A DNA stretch of 64,000 nt from an uncultured Piscirickettsiaceae bacterium (GTDB taxonomy: Bacteria > Pseudomonadota > Gammaproteobacteria > Methylococcales > Cycloclasticaceae): contig CAJXSK010000008.1 in the NCBI GenBank assembly GCA_913061075.1, positions 1 through 64,000 of the forward strand, read 5' to 3'. Position numbers and translations under genes: made by a program. Below, piece after piece: positions 9,066 through 18,804 of the stretch (position 1 is its first letter; the number at the start of each line of letters is the position of its first letter). The notes below the pieces were generated by a model, which did no database searches, was not told the DNA's origin, and was given only the letters and a program-made list of their open reading frames with translations.

Positions 9066-9096
9066 AAAAAAGCCCCATTAATTGGGGCTTTTTTTA
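9066..9096. terminator. Bidirectional intrinsic terminator
   Basis: AAGCCCC and GGGGCTT flank a short ATTAATT spacer, with an A run before and a T run after, so it works on both strands. It lies between the plus-strand membrane protein and the end of the minus-strand sensor operon; the kinase stop codon is inside it. Confidence 0.85.
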
Positions 9097-11435
9097 ATAG
9101 TAGCGATAATGTCGTTTTTTAGGGTTATCAGGTGGTTTGCTTGATCGAAGAAGTTGTCAATTTCAGGACTAATGTCATTAGCTAAGTCATTGCGTAGGCT
9201 TTCTTCAAGAACCTTAGCGCATGACTTGAGTAAGGTTGTCCCACAATATGCAGCTGAGCCATGAATGTTATGAACGATGTCTGCCGCTTGTTCTACATTA
9301 TCATTTACCAATTCGGATTTTAGTGTTTGGATTAGGTTAGGTAATTCGGTTAGAAATTTTGTCATCATTTGTTCTACTAGTACTGGGTTGTTTCCCATGC
9401 TAGAAAGAGCGGCTTGCAAGTTAAAAGTTTGAAGGGTTTGTTTAGAACTGCTTTGAGTAACTTGTTTTTCGTTAAAATTTATTTTCGTGCAATTAGCGGT
9501 TATTAAAAGTTGGCTTGCTAAATGAAGAAGTTCGCCATGATCTATGGGCTTAACAAGGTAGCCATCAAAGTTATTGATGTGCTTGGCGCGCTCAATTCCA
9601 GACGTAACATGGGCAGTGATTGCTATAGCCGGCGTTGAATGATTCAACTGACGTTCGCTAGAGCGAATGTCATCAAGTACTTCATGGCCCATTTTGAATG
9701 GCATTCTTAGATCTAGTAACATCAAATCGTATTTCTTTTGTTGCGCGGCTTCATAGGCTTGCTGGCCGTCATTAACACAATCGACTATTACGTTTTGTTT
9801 GCTGAATAAATATTTAATTAGTTGGCGGTTAATTTCATTGTCATCCGCTGCCAGCACGTTAATGCCAGATAAACATAAATAAACAGTTTCTAGTTCATCG
9901 TTTGTAGCTTTAAGAGATGAAGCTGTAGTGGGGTTGTTTTTGGCTAGTATAAACGGCAGATTAAATCGGAATGTGGAGCCTTTACCAAGGGTGCTTTTTA
10001 CTGTTATTTTCCCATTTAATGCGGCTATTATTTTTTGTGTAATAGATAACCCGAGGCCAGTGCCTTTTTCATAGGAAGAGGATTCAAACTGTGTGAATTC
10101 TTCAAATAACTTTTTGTGGTTTTGTTTGCTTATGCCCACACCTTTATCAATGACGGAACAATCTAGCTGATTTGGTAATTCTTTATGCAAATTGAGCTGC
10201 ACTGAAATCGTTGAATTGGGACTAAACTTTATAGCATTACTAATTAAATTTAATAGTATTTGGGTTAATTTTGTAGGGTCTTGAATTATGTGTGTGGGTA
10301 ATGCATCGTCATGTTTATAATCAATAATGACATTATTTTCAGTTGCTAAGATAGCCATAGTGGACAGTGTGTTTTCCATCATAGATTTAAGATGAAAAGT
10401 TTTTTTGGCTATTTTAACTTTGCCTGCTTCTAATTGGGCAAGATCAAGGACATCATTGATAATTTGGTGTAGGTTTTTTGAGGAAATAATAGAGGCATTA
10501 ACAAGCTTTTGCTGCTCTTCCGTTAGCGGGGTTTGTTCAATAAAACCTAAAAAACCTATGATGCCATTCAAAGGTGTTCTGATTTCATGGCTGATGTGGG
10601 AGATAAACCTTGATTTTGCTTCAGCAGTTTTAAGGATGTTTTTTTGTGCCGTATTTAATTGTATATTTTGTTTTTTAAGTTCTTTAGTCGCTTCTCTAAT
10701 TTTTTGTTGTTGGCGAAATTGGTTTGTTTCTAGTTCATGTGCCATATCATGAATGCCATGAGATAGAATGGATATTTCATCGCGAGCAGAAAAATTCCGC
10801 ACGGGTAACTTATATTGACCTTGTTTAATTTTTGATACATCTGTTGCTAAATTAAGAATAGGTTTGCCAATGGCTTTACCAATGTTGTGGGCGATAAATG
10901 CAATGACGAGTAACGATAAAAAAGTAATGTAAAGGCTGTTTAATAACACCTCGTTTTGGCGTTGGCTAATGTTGTTGAGTGAGGATTGCAGAGTGACATA
11001 ACCGACAATGTTGCTTTGCTTGTTGTTTTGAAAAAATAATTCACCAATTTCATCGCTATCAGCTGCTGTGTTTATTATTATTGGTCGTTTTGTTATGATG
11101 AAATTATTGTCTGATTTTGAGATGTTTTGCTTCTGTACTTGAACTAAATGATTATTTTCATCATCTGTAATGGTGATGATTTGCACATCCTTATCTTGGA
11201 TAAATGAATTGATTGATTTTGTTAATGATTCTTTATCTCCGGAGAAAACACCATAAACACTGATGTTGGCCAGAGCAACTGCCAAATTCACCTCTTTTTC
11301 CTGAAATAACGCATACATTTCAGTTACGCGTGAATTAGTAAAGTAACCAGCTAATACGATGGCTAGAATAGCAGCAGGAAGAACGCCTAGTACGAGTAAT
11401 TTTCCCCTTAGCTGGAGTCGGTTAAGGGGTTTCAC
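9078..11435 (-). CDS. Hybrid sensor histidine kinase with receiver and HPt domains (BarA-like)
   Basis: Membrane phosphorelay kinase of 785 residues. Order: N-terminal TM (about 12-31), periplasmic sensor domain (about 32-165), second TM (about 168-185), HAMP, coiled coil, HisKA with the phospho-acceptor H-box SHISHEIRTPLNG near residue 285, HATPase (NLISNAIKFS, DKGVGIS, GTGLGLS), a receiver (DDNEINRQL, LMLLDLRMP with Asp near 573, and the conserved Lys in GYLVKPID) and an HPt domain with DIVHNIHGSA near 723. All catalytic motifs are present. It overlaps the upstream substrate-binding gene by 14 nt and is the last gene of the TonB-receptor operon. No partner DNA-binding regulator is encoded nearby, so output must be to a distant regulator. 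Confidence 0.92.
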   Translation of the reverse strand: MKPLNRLQLRGKLLVLGVLPAAILAIVLAGYFTNSRVTEMYALFQEKEVNLAVALANISVYGVFSGDKESLTKSINSFIQDKDVQIITITDDENNHLVQVQKQNISKSDNNFIITKRPIIINTAADSDEIGELFFQNNKQSNIVGYVTLQSSLNNISQRQNEVLLNSLYITFLSLLVIAFIAHNIGKAIGKPILNLATDVSKIKQGQYKLPVRNFSARDEISILSHGIHDMAHELETNQFRQQQKIREATKELKKQNIQLNTAQKNILKTAEAKSRFISHISHEIRTPLNGIIGFLGFIEQTPLTEEQQKLVNASIISSKNLHQIINDVLDLAQLEAGKVKIAKKTFHLKSMMENTLSTMAILATENNVIIDYKHDDALPTHIIQDPTKLTQILLNLISNAIKFSPNSTISVQLNLHKELPNQLDCSVIDKGVGISKQNHKKLFEEFTQFESSSYEKGTGLGLSITQKIIAALNGKITVKSTLGKGSTFRFNLPFILAKNNPTTASSLKATNDELETVYLCLSGINVLAADDNEINRQLIKYLFSKQNVIVDCVNDGQQAYEAAQQKKYDLMLLDLRMPFKMGHEVLDDIRSSERQLNHSTPAIAITAHVTSGIERAKHINNFDGYLVKPIDHGELLHLASQLLITANCTKINFNEKQVTQSSSKQTLQTFNLQAALSSMGNNPVLVEQMMTKFLTELPNLIQTLKSELVNDNVEQAADIVHNIHGSAAYCGTTLLKSCAKVLEESLRNDLANDISPEIDNFFDQANHLITLKNDIIATIKKSPN

Positions 11436-12387
11436 GAGACTTTATTGTCGCAGTTAAAGTGTTATCACTAGGGAAACGCAAATCTAGGCTATTGGCTACA
11501 CGTCGATTACTAATAACGTCAAAATATTTAGGGTAAATAGTGCCGTTTGATACAACTGGTTGACCACTTTCAAATTCTAATAAAGATTCAGACAACTGAG
11601 TTGCAAGTTGATTTAAGTTAGATACAACACCCGCTACAGCACCTGCTTTAACAAAGCCTTTGGAAAAACCGACAACGGGGGTGCGATAGCGATAACTGGT
11701 CAGTAAAATTTGTGGCAACGTTGTTGTGTTGTATATGGCAGAGTCTGCTAAAGCCAGAAGTATGTCGGAGGATTTGGCCATGCCATTAATCTTGAAACCT
11801 AAGTTGTCTGGTGCTATTAAAAAAGGTTTGATATTAAACGATGTGCGACTGGCGCTTTGCCTTATTGCCCGTATTTGATTTGTTGTTTGTTCGGAATAAA
11901 TAACGCCAATGTCTTTTGTGTGGGGTTTAATTAGTTTAATAAGCGCAAGTTGCCTTTCTGGCGGTTGGTCCAAAACAAAGAAGTGATTATTTCTATTTTT
12001 AATTTCGCAAGATAACTGACATGTTAAAAATTTATTGGTATCGGCGTGGGTAATAAGCGTATGGAGTACCGGCATTTTTAGTTTTAAATCAACAATGTTC
12101 TGAGCCGCAGCCTTGTCTAAACTTATAACAAGTGATGGCGTATGTTCATTTATTTGCTGTTTATTTAGATTAGAGGAACTGATGGCGATAAAGTTAATGT
12201 TCGAGCGTTTAGTTTTGCTTTTAAGGAGTTGAAAAAACTTTTTCTGATACGCGCTCTTTTCGTCATAAATAAGGATGTTAGTTGATGCATAAACTGAGTG
12301 TGTTACAGACAGCAGTAACCCTCCAATGACGATGGCGTTAAATATAATGGTTTTCCAGCGAGTGGCTGTCATTAATTTAATATGCAC
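11422..12387 (-). CDS. Periplasmic ABC-type substrate-binding protein (PF04392-like)
   Basis: A 321-residue exported protein with a signal/anchor sequence ending near HSVYAS. The body resembles the ABC_sub_bind fold: NILIYDEKSAYQKKF, SLVISLDKAAAQNI, IGVIYSEQTTNQIR, DILLALADSAIYN, GAVAGVVSNLNQLATQ. No ABC permease or ATPase gene accompanies it. It overlaps the TonB receptor gene upstream by 11 nt and the hybrid kinase downstream by 14 nt. The likely role, by inference, is to present a ligand to the kinase sensor domain. The family call is moderately confident. Confidence 0.75.
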   Translation of the reverse strand: MHIKLMTATRWKTIIFNAIVIGGLLLSVTHSVYASTNILIYDEKSAYQKKFFQLLKSKTKRSNINFIAISSSNLNKQQINEHTPSLVISLDKAAAQNIVDLKLKMPVLHTLITHADTNKFLTCQLSCEIKNRNNHFFVLDQPPERQLALIKLIKPHTKDIGVIYSEQTTNQIRAIRQSASRTSFNIKPFLIAPDNLGFKINGMAKSSDILLALADSAIYNTTTLPQILLTSYRYRTPVVGFSKGFVKAGAVAGVVSNLNQLATQLSESLLEFESGQPVVSNGTIYPKYFDVISNRRVANSLDLRFPSDNTLTATIKSRETP

Positions 12388-14287
12388 GGTACTCTATCTG
12401 AAGAAAAATGCGATTATCAGGGCTAGCTTGTGAATGAAAATCGATATTTTTATCAAGCGCTATTTGAGTTTTAAGGGTGATGTTTAGTTCATTATTAGTA
12501 CTGAACGTTAGGGTCTTGCCAACATTTAAATCTAATCGTTGAAATGTACTTTGGAGGGTGTTTTGGCCACCTAAGTACTTCATTCCACTCATGTAATAAT
12601 AGGCAGCAGATGCTTGCCAATGTTGTTTATACCGATGTGATAATAGAAAATTAAAATTATGCTTGGGTACAGAATCATTAAGAGTTGTTGTGGTACGGCT
12701 TATATCGGTAAAGGCGTACCCTGCATGAAGAACAGTAGATTTATTTGGGCGATAATTTACTTCAACCTCTAAGCCAGCTGTTGTTGCTGAGCCTTGATTG
12801 TTTACGATATGTAAGCCGGGGCTAGGAAGTTCCGTATTAATCAGCTTTTCATATTTATTATGGAAATATCTTATGTCTGCATTCAATACGTTATTTAGAA
12901 ATAAGCCGTGGTAACCGAGTTCGGCCGAACGGATAGTCTCTGCATCCAAGTTACCAGCAGATCTTTCTAGTTCAAATGTGCCAATAAATGAGCGTCTATA
13001 TTCCTCCGTGAGGACAGGCGTTCTAAACGCTTGTGTGCTTGATAGTCTAAAAGCATGCTGAACAGATGGTAAATAGACTAGTGCAGCGCGCGGAGAAAAT
13101 TGATTGCCTGAAATGTCGTCATATTCAATTAAAGCACCCCCATTGAATATAAAGTGTGGGTTTATTTTGGTTTCGATATTACTGAAGAGGCGGTAACGTT
13201 GATTAGATTTTGTTTGTTCTGTATTAAGCCTAAAAGGTGAGTAAACTGTTTCATATGTTGCACCGGCACCCCAAACAAGTCGGCTACTAGGGTTGAGCCT
13301 GAACGAGTGTTCTAAATCGGCATTCCAACGAGTCGATTCGCTGCTGATATTTATTTTATTAGCCAAGAATGGTATTGAATACTTGTCTTTCGCATCATTA
13401 TGTATAAATGATACGTTTGTTTTTATTTGCTCATCGGGTGCTACTTGGTAATCCCATTTGATTTGTGCAAATTGACTTGATTCATTTCTGTTACGTTTGG
13501 GGTCAAATATTAACAGTGCAGCAAAAGGGGTTTCTGTCTGTCTTAACGAATCAATGGCAGAAAAATCAACCTGTAACTGCTGGTTTTTATTGATTCGATA
13601 ATCTAGCCGAGATGATATGTGCTGTTTTTTTAAATCATCATTGAGGTTGTCATACCCTTCGCTTTTGTTGTCAGCGTAGCTAACTCTATAATCAAGATTA
13701 TTAAACGAACCGGTGGCGCGTAAAAAAATGCGTTCAGACTGATCATTACCGATTTGGAAACTGCCGCCAGAATAAGAAGGTTGGGCGGCATGCGTGGTTG
13801 TAATGTTGATAACACTTTGGAATGCATTAGCACCAAATGACACGCTATTGGGGCCACGCACAATTTCAATTTGTTCAATGTCTTCTAGTTCTATAGGTAA
13901 AAGACTCCATTGTACGCCGCCAAATAAAGGTGAATAGACGGATGCGCCATCTATCATAACCTGAACGCCTTGCGGAAATTCTGAGGTAAGCCCTTGATAA
14001 GCAACGACCGGAAAGTTACCCCGTGCATAGCCCACTTGCATACCGGGTACTAGGCGGAATATTTCTGTTACTGACGTTGCGCCTGATGCTTCAATAAGCG
14101 TTCGATCGAGAATAGTTACTGATGTAGGTGCTTCCGTTTGGGGCTGGGGTAATCGACTTGCGGACAAAACGATGGGTATATCGGCGGTATTAAAAAATAG
14201 GTCGTTTGAGGTGGCGTACGATGTATTAATAACGCTTATTAAGGCGATGTAAATAATGTATTTGTATTTTTTTAACAAGGTATCCAT
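12377..14287 (-). CDS. TonB-dependent outer-membrane receptor (paralog 1)
   Basis: A 636-residue receptor with a signal peptide (IIYIALISVINTSYA), a short N-terminal segment, a plug domain (VTILDRTLIEASGATSVTEIFRLVPGM, VMIDGASVYSPLFGGVQW, IEIVRGPNSVSFGANAFQSVINI) and a beta-barrel ending in an aromatic strand (IFLQIEYRAY). It is clearly paralogous to the gene upstream (14312-16384); the plug domains match almost block for block, so the pair arose by tandem duplication. A TonB box is not obvious; IPIVLSASRL may serve. It is the second gene of a four-gene minus-strand operon. Ligand unknown. Confidence 0.9.
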   Translation of the reverse strand: MDTLLKKYKYIIYIALISVINTSYATSNDLFFNTADIPIVLSASRLPQPQTEAPTSVTILDRTLIEASGATSVTEIFRLVPGMQVGYARGNFPVVAYQGLTSEFPQGVQVMIDGASVYSPLFGGVQWSLLPIELEDIEQIEIVRGPNSVSFGANAFQSVINITTTHAAQPSYSGGSFQIGNDQSERIFLRATGSFNNLDYRVSYADNKSEGYDNLNDDLKKQHISSRLDYRINKNQQLQVDFSAIDSLRQTETPFAALLIFDPKRNRNESSQFAQIKWDYQVAPDEQIKTNVSFIHNDAKDKYSIPFLANKINISSESTRWNADLEHSFRLNPSSRLVWGAGATYETVYSPFRLNTEQTKSNQRYRLFSNIETKINPHFIFNGGALIEYDDISGNQFSPRAALVYLPSVQHAFRLSSTQAFRTPVLTEEYRRSFIGTFELERSAGNLDAETIRSAELGYHGLFLNNVLNADIRYFHNKYEKLINTELPSPGLHIVNNQGSATTAGLEVEVNYRPNKSTVLHAGYAFTDISRTTTTLNDSVPKHNFNFLLSHRYKQHWQASAAYYYMSGMKYLGGQNTLQSTFQRLDLNVGKTLTFSTNNELNITLKTQIALDKNIDFHSQASPDNRIFLQIEYRAY

Positions 14288-14311
14288 ATTAAGGCTGCTC
14301 AGCGCATTGTG

Positions 14312-16384
14312 CTAATTAAAACTATAACTAGCTTCGATAAATGCTCGGTTATCAAGGTGAAATTCGTTTAGAAAATCTTTGTTTTTATCCAGTGCTAATT
14401 GTAGCGTTAACTGAATATCAAGTTGCTGTTTATTGGGTAGGTCGAATTGCTTTTCTAAATTTAAATCGACACGCCTCATAGGGCCTTGTGGGTTGCCAGA
14501 GGTTAAATATTCCATACTGCCCGTATAATAAAAAGTAGCGCTGGCAGTAATATTCTGATTGTAAGTGTGTGATGCGAGTAAATTAAACGTATCTTTTGGT
14601 ATGGAAGACTGGATATCTTCAATTGTATTGTTGGAGAGCTGTCCGACATGAGTGTGGTGATATGAATAACCAGCATGAAGGAGGGTATTTATATTAGGTC
14701 GATAGTTGAGTTCAACTTCATAGCCGTTAACGTTAGCTTTATATAAGTTATCAAAGGTATTAACTTCATTGCCTAAATTAACGGTTGTTTGTGGTACACC
14801 AAATAAGGTTACAACAGCATTAATATCTTCATCTATAGCGTTTATTAACTGGCTGTATTCATTTCGAAACAGTTTTATATCAAATGTTAGCGTGTTGTCG
14901 ATAAATAAGCCGTGATAGCCTATTTCAAATGAATTCACAGCTTCTGGTTCAATGTTATTAGTGCTTCTTAATAGAGGCTGGGTTATAGATAAGCCAGCTA
15001 CATCTTGTGATTGCAGTGTGATGTCAGCATTAAAATTATTTTCGGCTAAGACTGGCGCTCTATATGCACGAGAGGCGGAGAGTCTTAAGCTATGTTGAGG
15101 TGTTATTAAATAATTTACTGCAAGCCTTGGCGATACGTTAGAGCCTGATAATTGGCTATTTTCCCAAAGTGCTCCAGCATTGATAATGAAATTTTTAGTT
15201 GCTCGCCATTCGGTATTGCCAAAAAGTCGTTGAATAGAATTGTCACGTTTTTGTTTTGTCCCCATCCAATAAGGCTGCATAACTCGGTCATTTCTACTGC
15301 CTAAGCCCCAAGAAACACGTAAGTCATCAAATGGTTGAAGTTGATGCTCAAATTCAATATCGTAGCGGTCATAGTAATTAGTGTAGTCAATGTTGGTAAG
15401 AACAGTCGAAAACTGTGGAAATAGCGTTGGGAAAATAGACGAAACTTTATCTTTACTGATATGCCTTGTATAAGATGCTTGTGTGATGATTTGTTCATTG
15501 ATGCCAATATGGTGTTCCCATTTGGCATGGATAGACTGATTAGATTCATCAATGTTTCTTGGTGGATCAAAAGGATCTGTTAATGTGCCGGGTGTATGAG
15601 TTTCTTTAAGGGAATTAATGATGCCAACATTAAGCTGAAGGGTATCGGTGGCATTAATTTGGTAATCCATTCGACTTGTGAAACTAGCCGTTCGCAAGTC
15701 ATCATCATTACCTTCATATCCATTGTCATCAAGGTGTGACACTGTCATGCGTATATCAAGGTCACCAAAGGATCTCCCCGCTCTTAGCAGTGTGCGTTGG
15801 TAGCCACGTTCACCAACAGTGCTTTTTATTTCAACGCCATCCAATTGAACAGCGTGGGTTGTAGTGATGTTGATAACGGCTTGAAAGGCGTTAGAGCCAA
15901 ATGAAGAGCCGTTTGGGCCACGTATGACTTCTATTTTTTCTATATCTTCAATCTGAAGTGGCAGGTTAGACCAATCTACGCCGCCAAATAAGGGGCTATA
16001 GACTGACCGACCATCTATTAATACTTGCACGCCTTGAGGGTATTCACCACTTAGCCCTTGGTAGCCAACCACCGGCTTATTGCCGCGAAAGTAGCCAATG
16101 TGCATGCCAGGTACCAGTCTAAATAGTTCGGGAATACTTTTAGCGCCAGATGCATTAATCAGGCGTTGATCAATGATGGTGATGGTAGAAGGGGACTCGG
16201 TTTGAGGTTGTTTTAACCTCGTTGCAGATAATACTATGGGTACGACTGATTTAAAAAAAAGCTCATCGTTGAATGTTGTTGATGTGTTATCAGCAATAGA
16301 CTGTAAGGTAACCGAGGTTAATGCCAGTAAGCAAAATGTATATAAACTGTTATTTTTGTTGGCGTTCATGTAAAAATGAATCAT
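14312..16384 (-). CDS. TonB-dependent outer-membrane receptor (paralog 2)
   Basis: A 690-residue receptor, first gene of the sensing operon. Signal peptide (FCLLALTSVTLQSIA), plug domain (ITIIDQRLINASGAKSIPELFRLVPGM, VLIDGRSVYSPLFGGVDW, IEVIRGPNGSSFGSNAFQAVINI) and a C-terminal beta-barrel ending in ASYSFN. It is longer than its neighbour mainly in the extracellular loop regions. The start may be ATG 16384 or ATG 16369 (MNANKN); neither has a clear Shine-Dalgarno. It is divergent from cysM, with about 115 bp of shared upstream DNA. Confidence 0.9.
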   Translation of the reverse strand: MIHFYMNANKNNSLYTFCLLALTSVTLQSIADNTSTTFNDELFFKSVVPIVLSATRLKQPQTESPSTITIIDQRLINASGAKSIPELFRLVPGMHIGYFRGNKPVVGYQGLSGEYPQGVQVLIDGRSVYSPLFGGVDWSNLPLQIEDIEKIEVIRGPNGSSFGSNAFQAVINITTTHAVQLDGVEIKSTVGERGYQRTLLRAGRSFGDLDIRMTVSHLDDNGYEGNDDDLRTASFTSRMDYQINATDTLQLNVGIINSLKETHTPGTLTDPFDPPRNIDESNQSIHAKWEHHIGINEQIITQASYTRHISKDKVSSIFPTLFPQFSTVLTNIDYTNYYDRYDIEFEHQLQPFDDLRVSWGLGSRNDRVMQPYWMGTKQKRDNSIQRLFGNTEWRATKNFIINAGALWENSQLSGSNVSPRLAVNYLITPQHSLRLSASRAYRAPVLAENNFNADITLQSQDVAGLSITQPLLRSTNNIEPEAVNSFEIGYHGLFIDNTLTFDIKLFRNEYSQLINAIDEDINAVVTLFGVPQTTVNLGNEVNTFDNLYKANVNGYEVELNYRPNINTLLHAGYSYHHTHVGQLSNNTIEDIQSSIPKDTFNLLASHTYNQNITASATFYYTGSMEYLTSGNPQGPMRRVDLNLEKQFDLPNKQQLDIQLTLQLALDKNKDFLNEFHLDNRAFIEASYSFN

Positions 16385-16501
16385 TATTATTTTTGGTGAC
16401 CATAGTATAAGTCATGAAGATTAAGGTCATAACGGAAAACTCTAAAAATACACATATAGGTATGTTATCTTGCGCTTCTTAAATCTAGCATAAAAGAACA
16501 T

Positions 16502-17395
16502 ATGCATTACCCCACCATAGAACATTATGTAGGCAATACCCCTTTGGTTAGGCTGCAACGACTTGTTGGAGAGTCTACTAATACAATTCTATTAAAGCTT
16601 GAGGGAAATAACCCGGCAGGGTCTGTTAAAGACCGCCCTGCTATTAATATGATTCATCAGGCAGAGTTGAGAGGGGATATAAAACCTGGCGACTGTTTGA
16701 TAGAGGCAACCAGTGGGAATACTGGTATTGCATTAGCGATGGCCGCTGCAATAAAGGGTTATAAAATGGTGTTGATTATGCCAGATAATATGAGTGCAGA
16801 ACGACGTGCTTCTATGAAAGCGTACGGCGCAGATATTATTTTAACGCCCGCAAAAGGTAGCATGGAAGGTGCAATTGATTTAGCTAGAAAAATGGAAGCT
16901 AATGGGGAAGGGAAAGTGTTAGATCAGTTTGCTAACCAAGATAACCCTTTATCTCATTACAAAGGGACGGGGCCAGAAATTTGGCGTGATACGAATGGAA
17001 CGGTTACACATTTTGTTAGCTCGATGGGTACAACGGGCACCATTATGGGCACATCAATGTTTTTAAAAGAGAAAAGCAGTGATGTGCGAATAATTGGTGT
17101 GCAGCCAGAAGGGGATTCTAAAATACCAGGTATTCGGCGCTGGCCGCAAGAATACCTGCCAAAAATATATGACCCATCTCGAGTAGATGACATTCTAGAA
17201 GTTGATCAAAAACAAGCAGAAGATATGACGAGGGCACTAGCAGAAAAAGAAGGAATATTCTGCGGCGTATCATCAGGTGGGGCGACACACGTGGCACTAG
17301 AACTGTCCAAAACGCTAACGAATGCAACGATTGTGGTTGTTATTTGTGATAGAGGTGACCGTTATATTTCAACAGGTATATTTCCTGATAGGTAA
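16502..17395 (+). CDS. cysM: Cysteine synthase B (O-acetylserine sulfhydrylase)
   Basis: PLP enzyme making cysteine from O-acetylserine (or sulfocysteine from thiosulfate). The PLP lysine lies in NPAGSVKDRPA, the substrate-loop motif is EATSGNTGIALA, and the phosphate-binding region is SMGTTGTIMG. The length of 297 residues and the sequence KGTGPEIWRDTNG fit the CysM rather than the CysK branch. It starts the plus-strand core region and is followed by rlmD. Confidence 0.93.
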   Translation: MHYPTIEHYVGNTPLVRLQRLVGESTNTILLKLEGNNPAGSVKDRPAINMIHQAELRGDIKPGDCLIEATSGNTGIALAMAAAIKGYKMVLIMPDNMSAERRASMKAYGADIILTPAKGSMEGAIDLARKMEANGEGKVLDQFANQDNPLSHYKGTGPEIWRDTNGTVTHFVSSMGTTGTIMGTSMFLKEKSSDVRIIGVQPEGDSKIPGIRRWPQEYLPKIYDPSRVDDILEVDQKQAEDMTRALAEKEGIFCGVSSGGATHVALELSKTLTNATIVVVICDRGDRYISTGIFPDR

Positions 17396-17469
17396 TAATA
17401 CCGGGTTATATCATTAACAAAGGGCTCACTTGTAACGCGTGAGTTAACAACAGAACAACGATTTAAATT

Positions 17470-18804
17470 ATGGGTAGACGTAGAAATAGACGCAAGAATT
17501 TACCACCAGAAACAGCTAATGCAACGATTGAATCACTAGCTCACGATGCGCGTGGTGTTACACACTTAGATGATCGAGCGGTGTTTATTAACGGCGCCTT
17601 ACCTGGCGAAGAGGTGGTGTTTGAATACACAAAGAAAAAAAGGGATATAGCCGAAGGTAAGGTGGTTGAAGTGATTCGAGCATCAGCAGATAGAGTGGAA
17701 CCTGGTTGTGTACATTATTCAATTTGTGGCGGGTGTAGTTTTCAGCATTTAGCACCTGAAAAGCAAATTCATGCAAAACAGACTATTTTGGTTGAGCAAT
17801 TTAAAAGCATCTCAAATATAGAAGGATTTGATATTTGGCCGGCGTTGAGCGGGCCTTCATGGGGGTATCGCCACCGAGCTCGTCTAGGTGTTAAGGATGT
17901 AGAAAAAAAAGGCAGAGTACTGGTTGGCTTTAGAGAGAAAGCAAGCCCTTATTTGGCTGAAATAGAAGCATGTAAAGTGCTGCACCCAGCTGTTGGTGAA
18001 CGTTTGATGGATTTGTCGGCTCTTGTGGGCACTCTGTCTATTAAGAACAAGTTACCGCAAATTGAAGTATCAATTAGTGATGAAAGAACAGCGCTTGTAC
18101 TGCGAATTTTAGAGGCAATAACTGTTGAGGATACAGCGTTGCTCAAAGCCTTTGAAAAAACGTTCGACGTTGATATTTATTTGCAGTCCAAAGGCCCTGA
18201 TACGATTGTTCCTTTAGATGGCCACAAGGCCGAGTTAAGTTATCGGTTACCGAATGATGTAACGTTATATTTTGGCCCCAGTGATTTTGTACAGGTAAAT
18301 GTAGATATTAATCGCAAGATGATTCTTCGGGCGCTTGAAGTGCTTGAGTTAAATAAAGACGATAATGTATTGGACTTGTTTTGTGGTTTGGGGAACTTTA
18401 CATTACCGATGGCTAAAGAGGCAGGGCGCGTTACAGGTGTTGAAGGTAGTGAGGAGCTGATTCAGCGAGCAAAAATGAATGCAGAAAAAAACAACCTAAC
18501 AAATACAGATTTTTATGCTGCTAATTTAATGGAAGATGTTGGCCATGAGCCGTGGGTGAAACAGCATTACAACAAGGTGTTGATTGACCCACCACGGCTT
18601 GGGGCAAAAGAGGTTTTGCCTTGGTTAAAAAAATGGGGCGCTGAACAAGTACTGTATATATCCTGTAACCCATCTACATTAGCCAGAGATGCAGGCATTT
18701 TGGTGAATGAATTAGGATATACGCTTAAAAAAGCAGGTGTAATGGATATGTTCCCTCATACGTCACACGTTGAATCTATTGCTTTATTTGAAAAGGTAAC
18801 GTGA
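17470..18804 (+). CDS. rlmD: 23S rRNA (uracil-1939-C5)-methyltransferase RlmD
   Basis: SAM-dependent m5U methyltransferase of 444 residues. It has an N-terminal TRAM domain (IESLAHDARGVTHLDDRAVFINGALPGE region), 4Fe-4S cysteines (CVHYSICGGCSFQH plus the later Cys in EACKVLHP), SAM motif VLDLFCGLGNFTLPMA and catalytic Cys in LYISCNPSTLARD. The stop overlaps the following L,D-transpeptidase-like gene by 4 nt (GTGA), so they are probably translationally coupled. Confidence 0.95.
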   Translation: MGRRRNRRKNLPPETANATIESLAHDARGVTHLDDRAVFINGALPGEEVVFEYTKKKRDIAEGKVVEVIRASADRVEPGCVHYSICGGCSFQHLAPEKQIHAKQTILVEQFKSISNIEGFDIWPALSGPSWGYRHRARLGVKDVEKKGRVLVGFREKASPYLAEIEACKVLHPAVGERLMDLSALVGTLSIKNKLPQIEVSISDERTALVLRILEAITVEDTALLKAFEKTFDVDIYLQSKGPDTIVPLDGHKAELSYRLPNDVTLYFGPSDFVQVNVDINRKMILRALEVLELNKDDNVLDLFCGLGNFTLPMAKEAGRVTGVEGSEELIQRAKMNAEKNNLTNTDFYAANLMEDVGHEPWVKQHYNKVLIDPPRLGAKEVLPWLKKWGAEQVLYISCNPSTLARDAGILVNELGYTLKKAGVMDMFPHTSHVESIALFEKVT

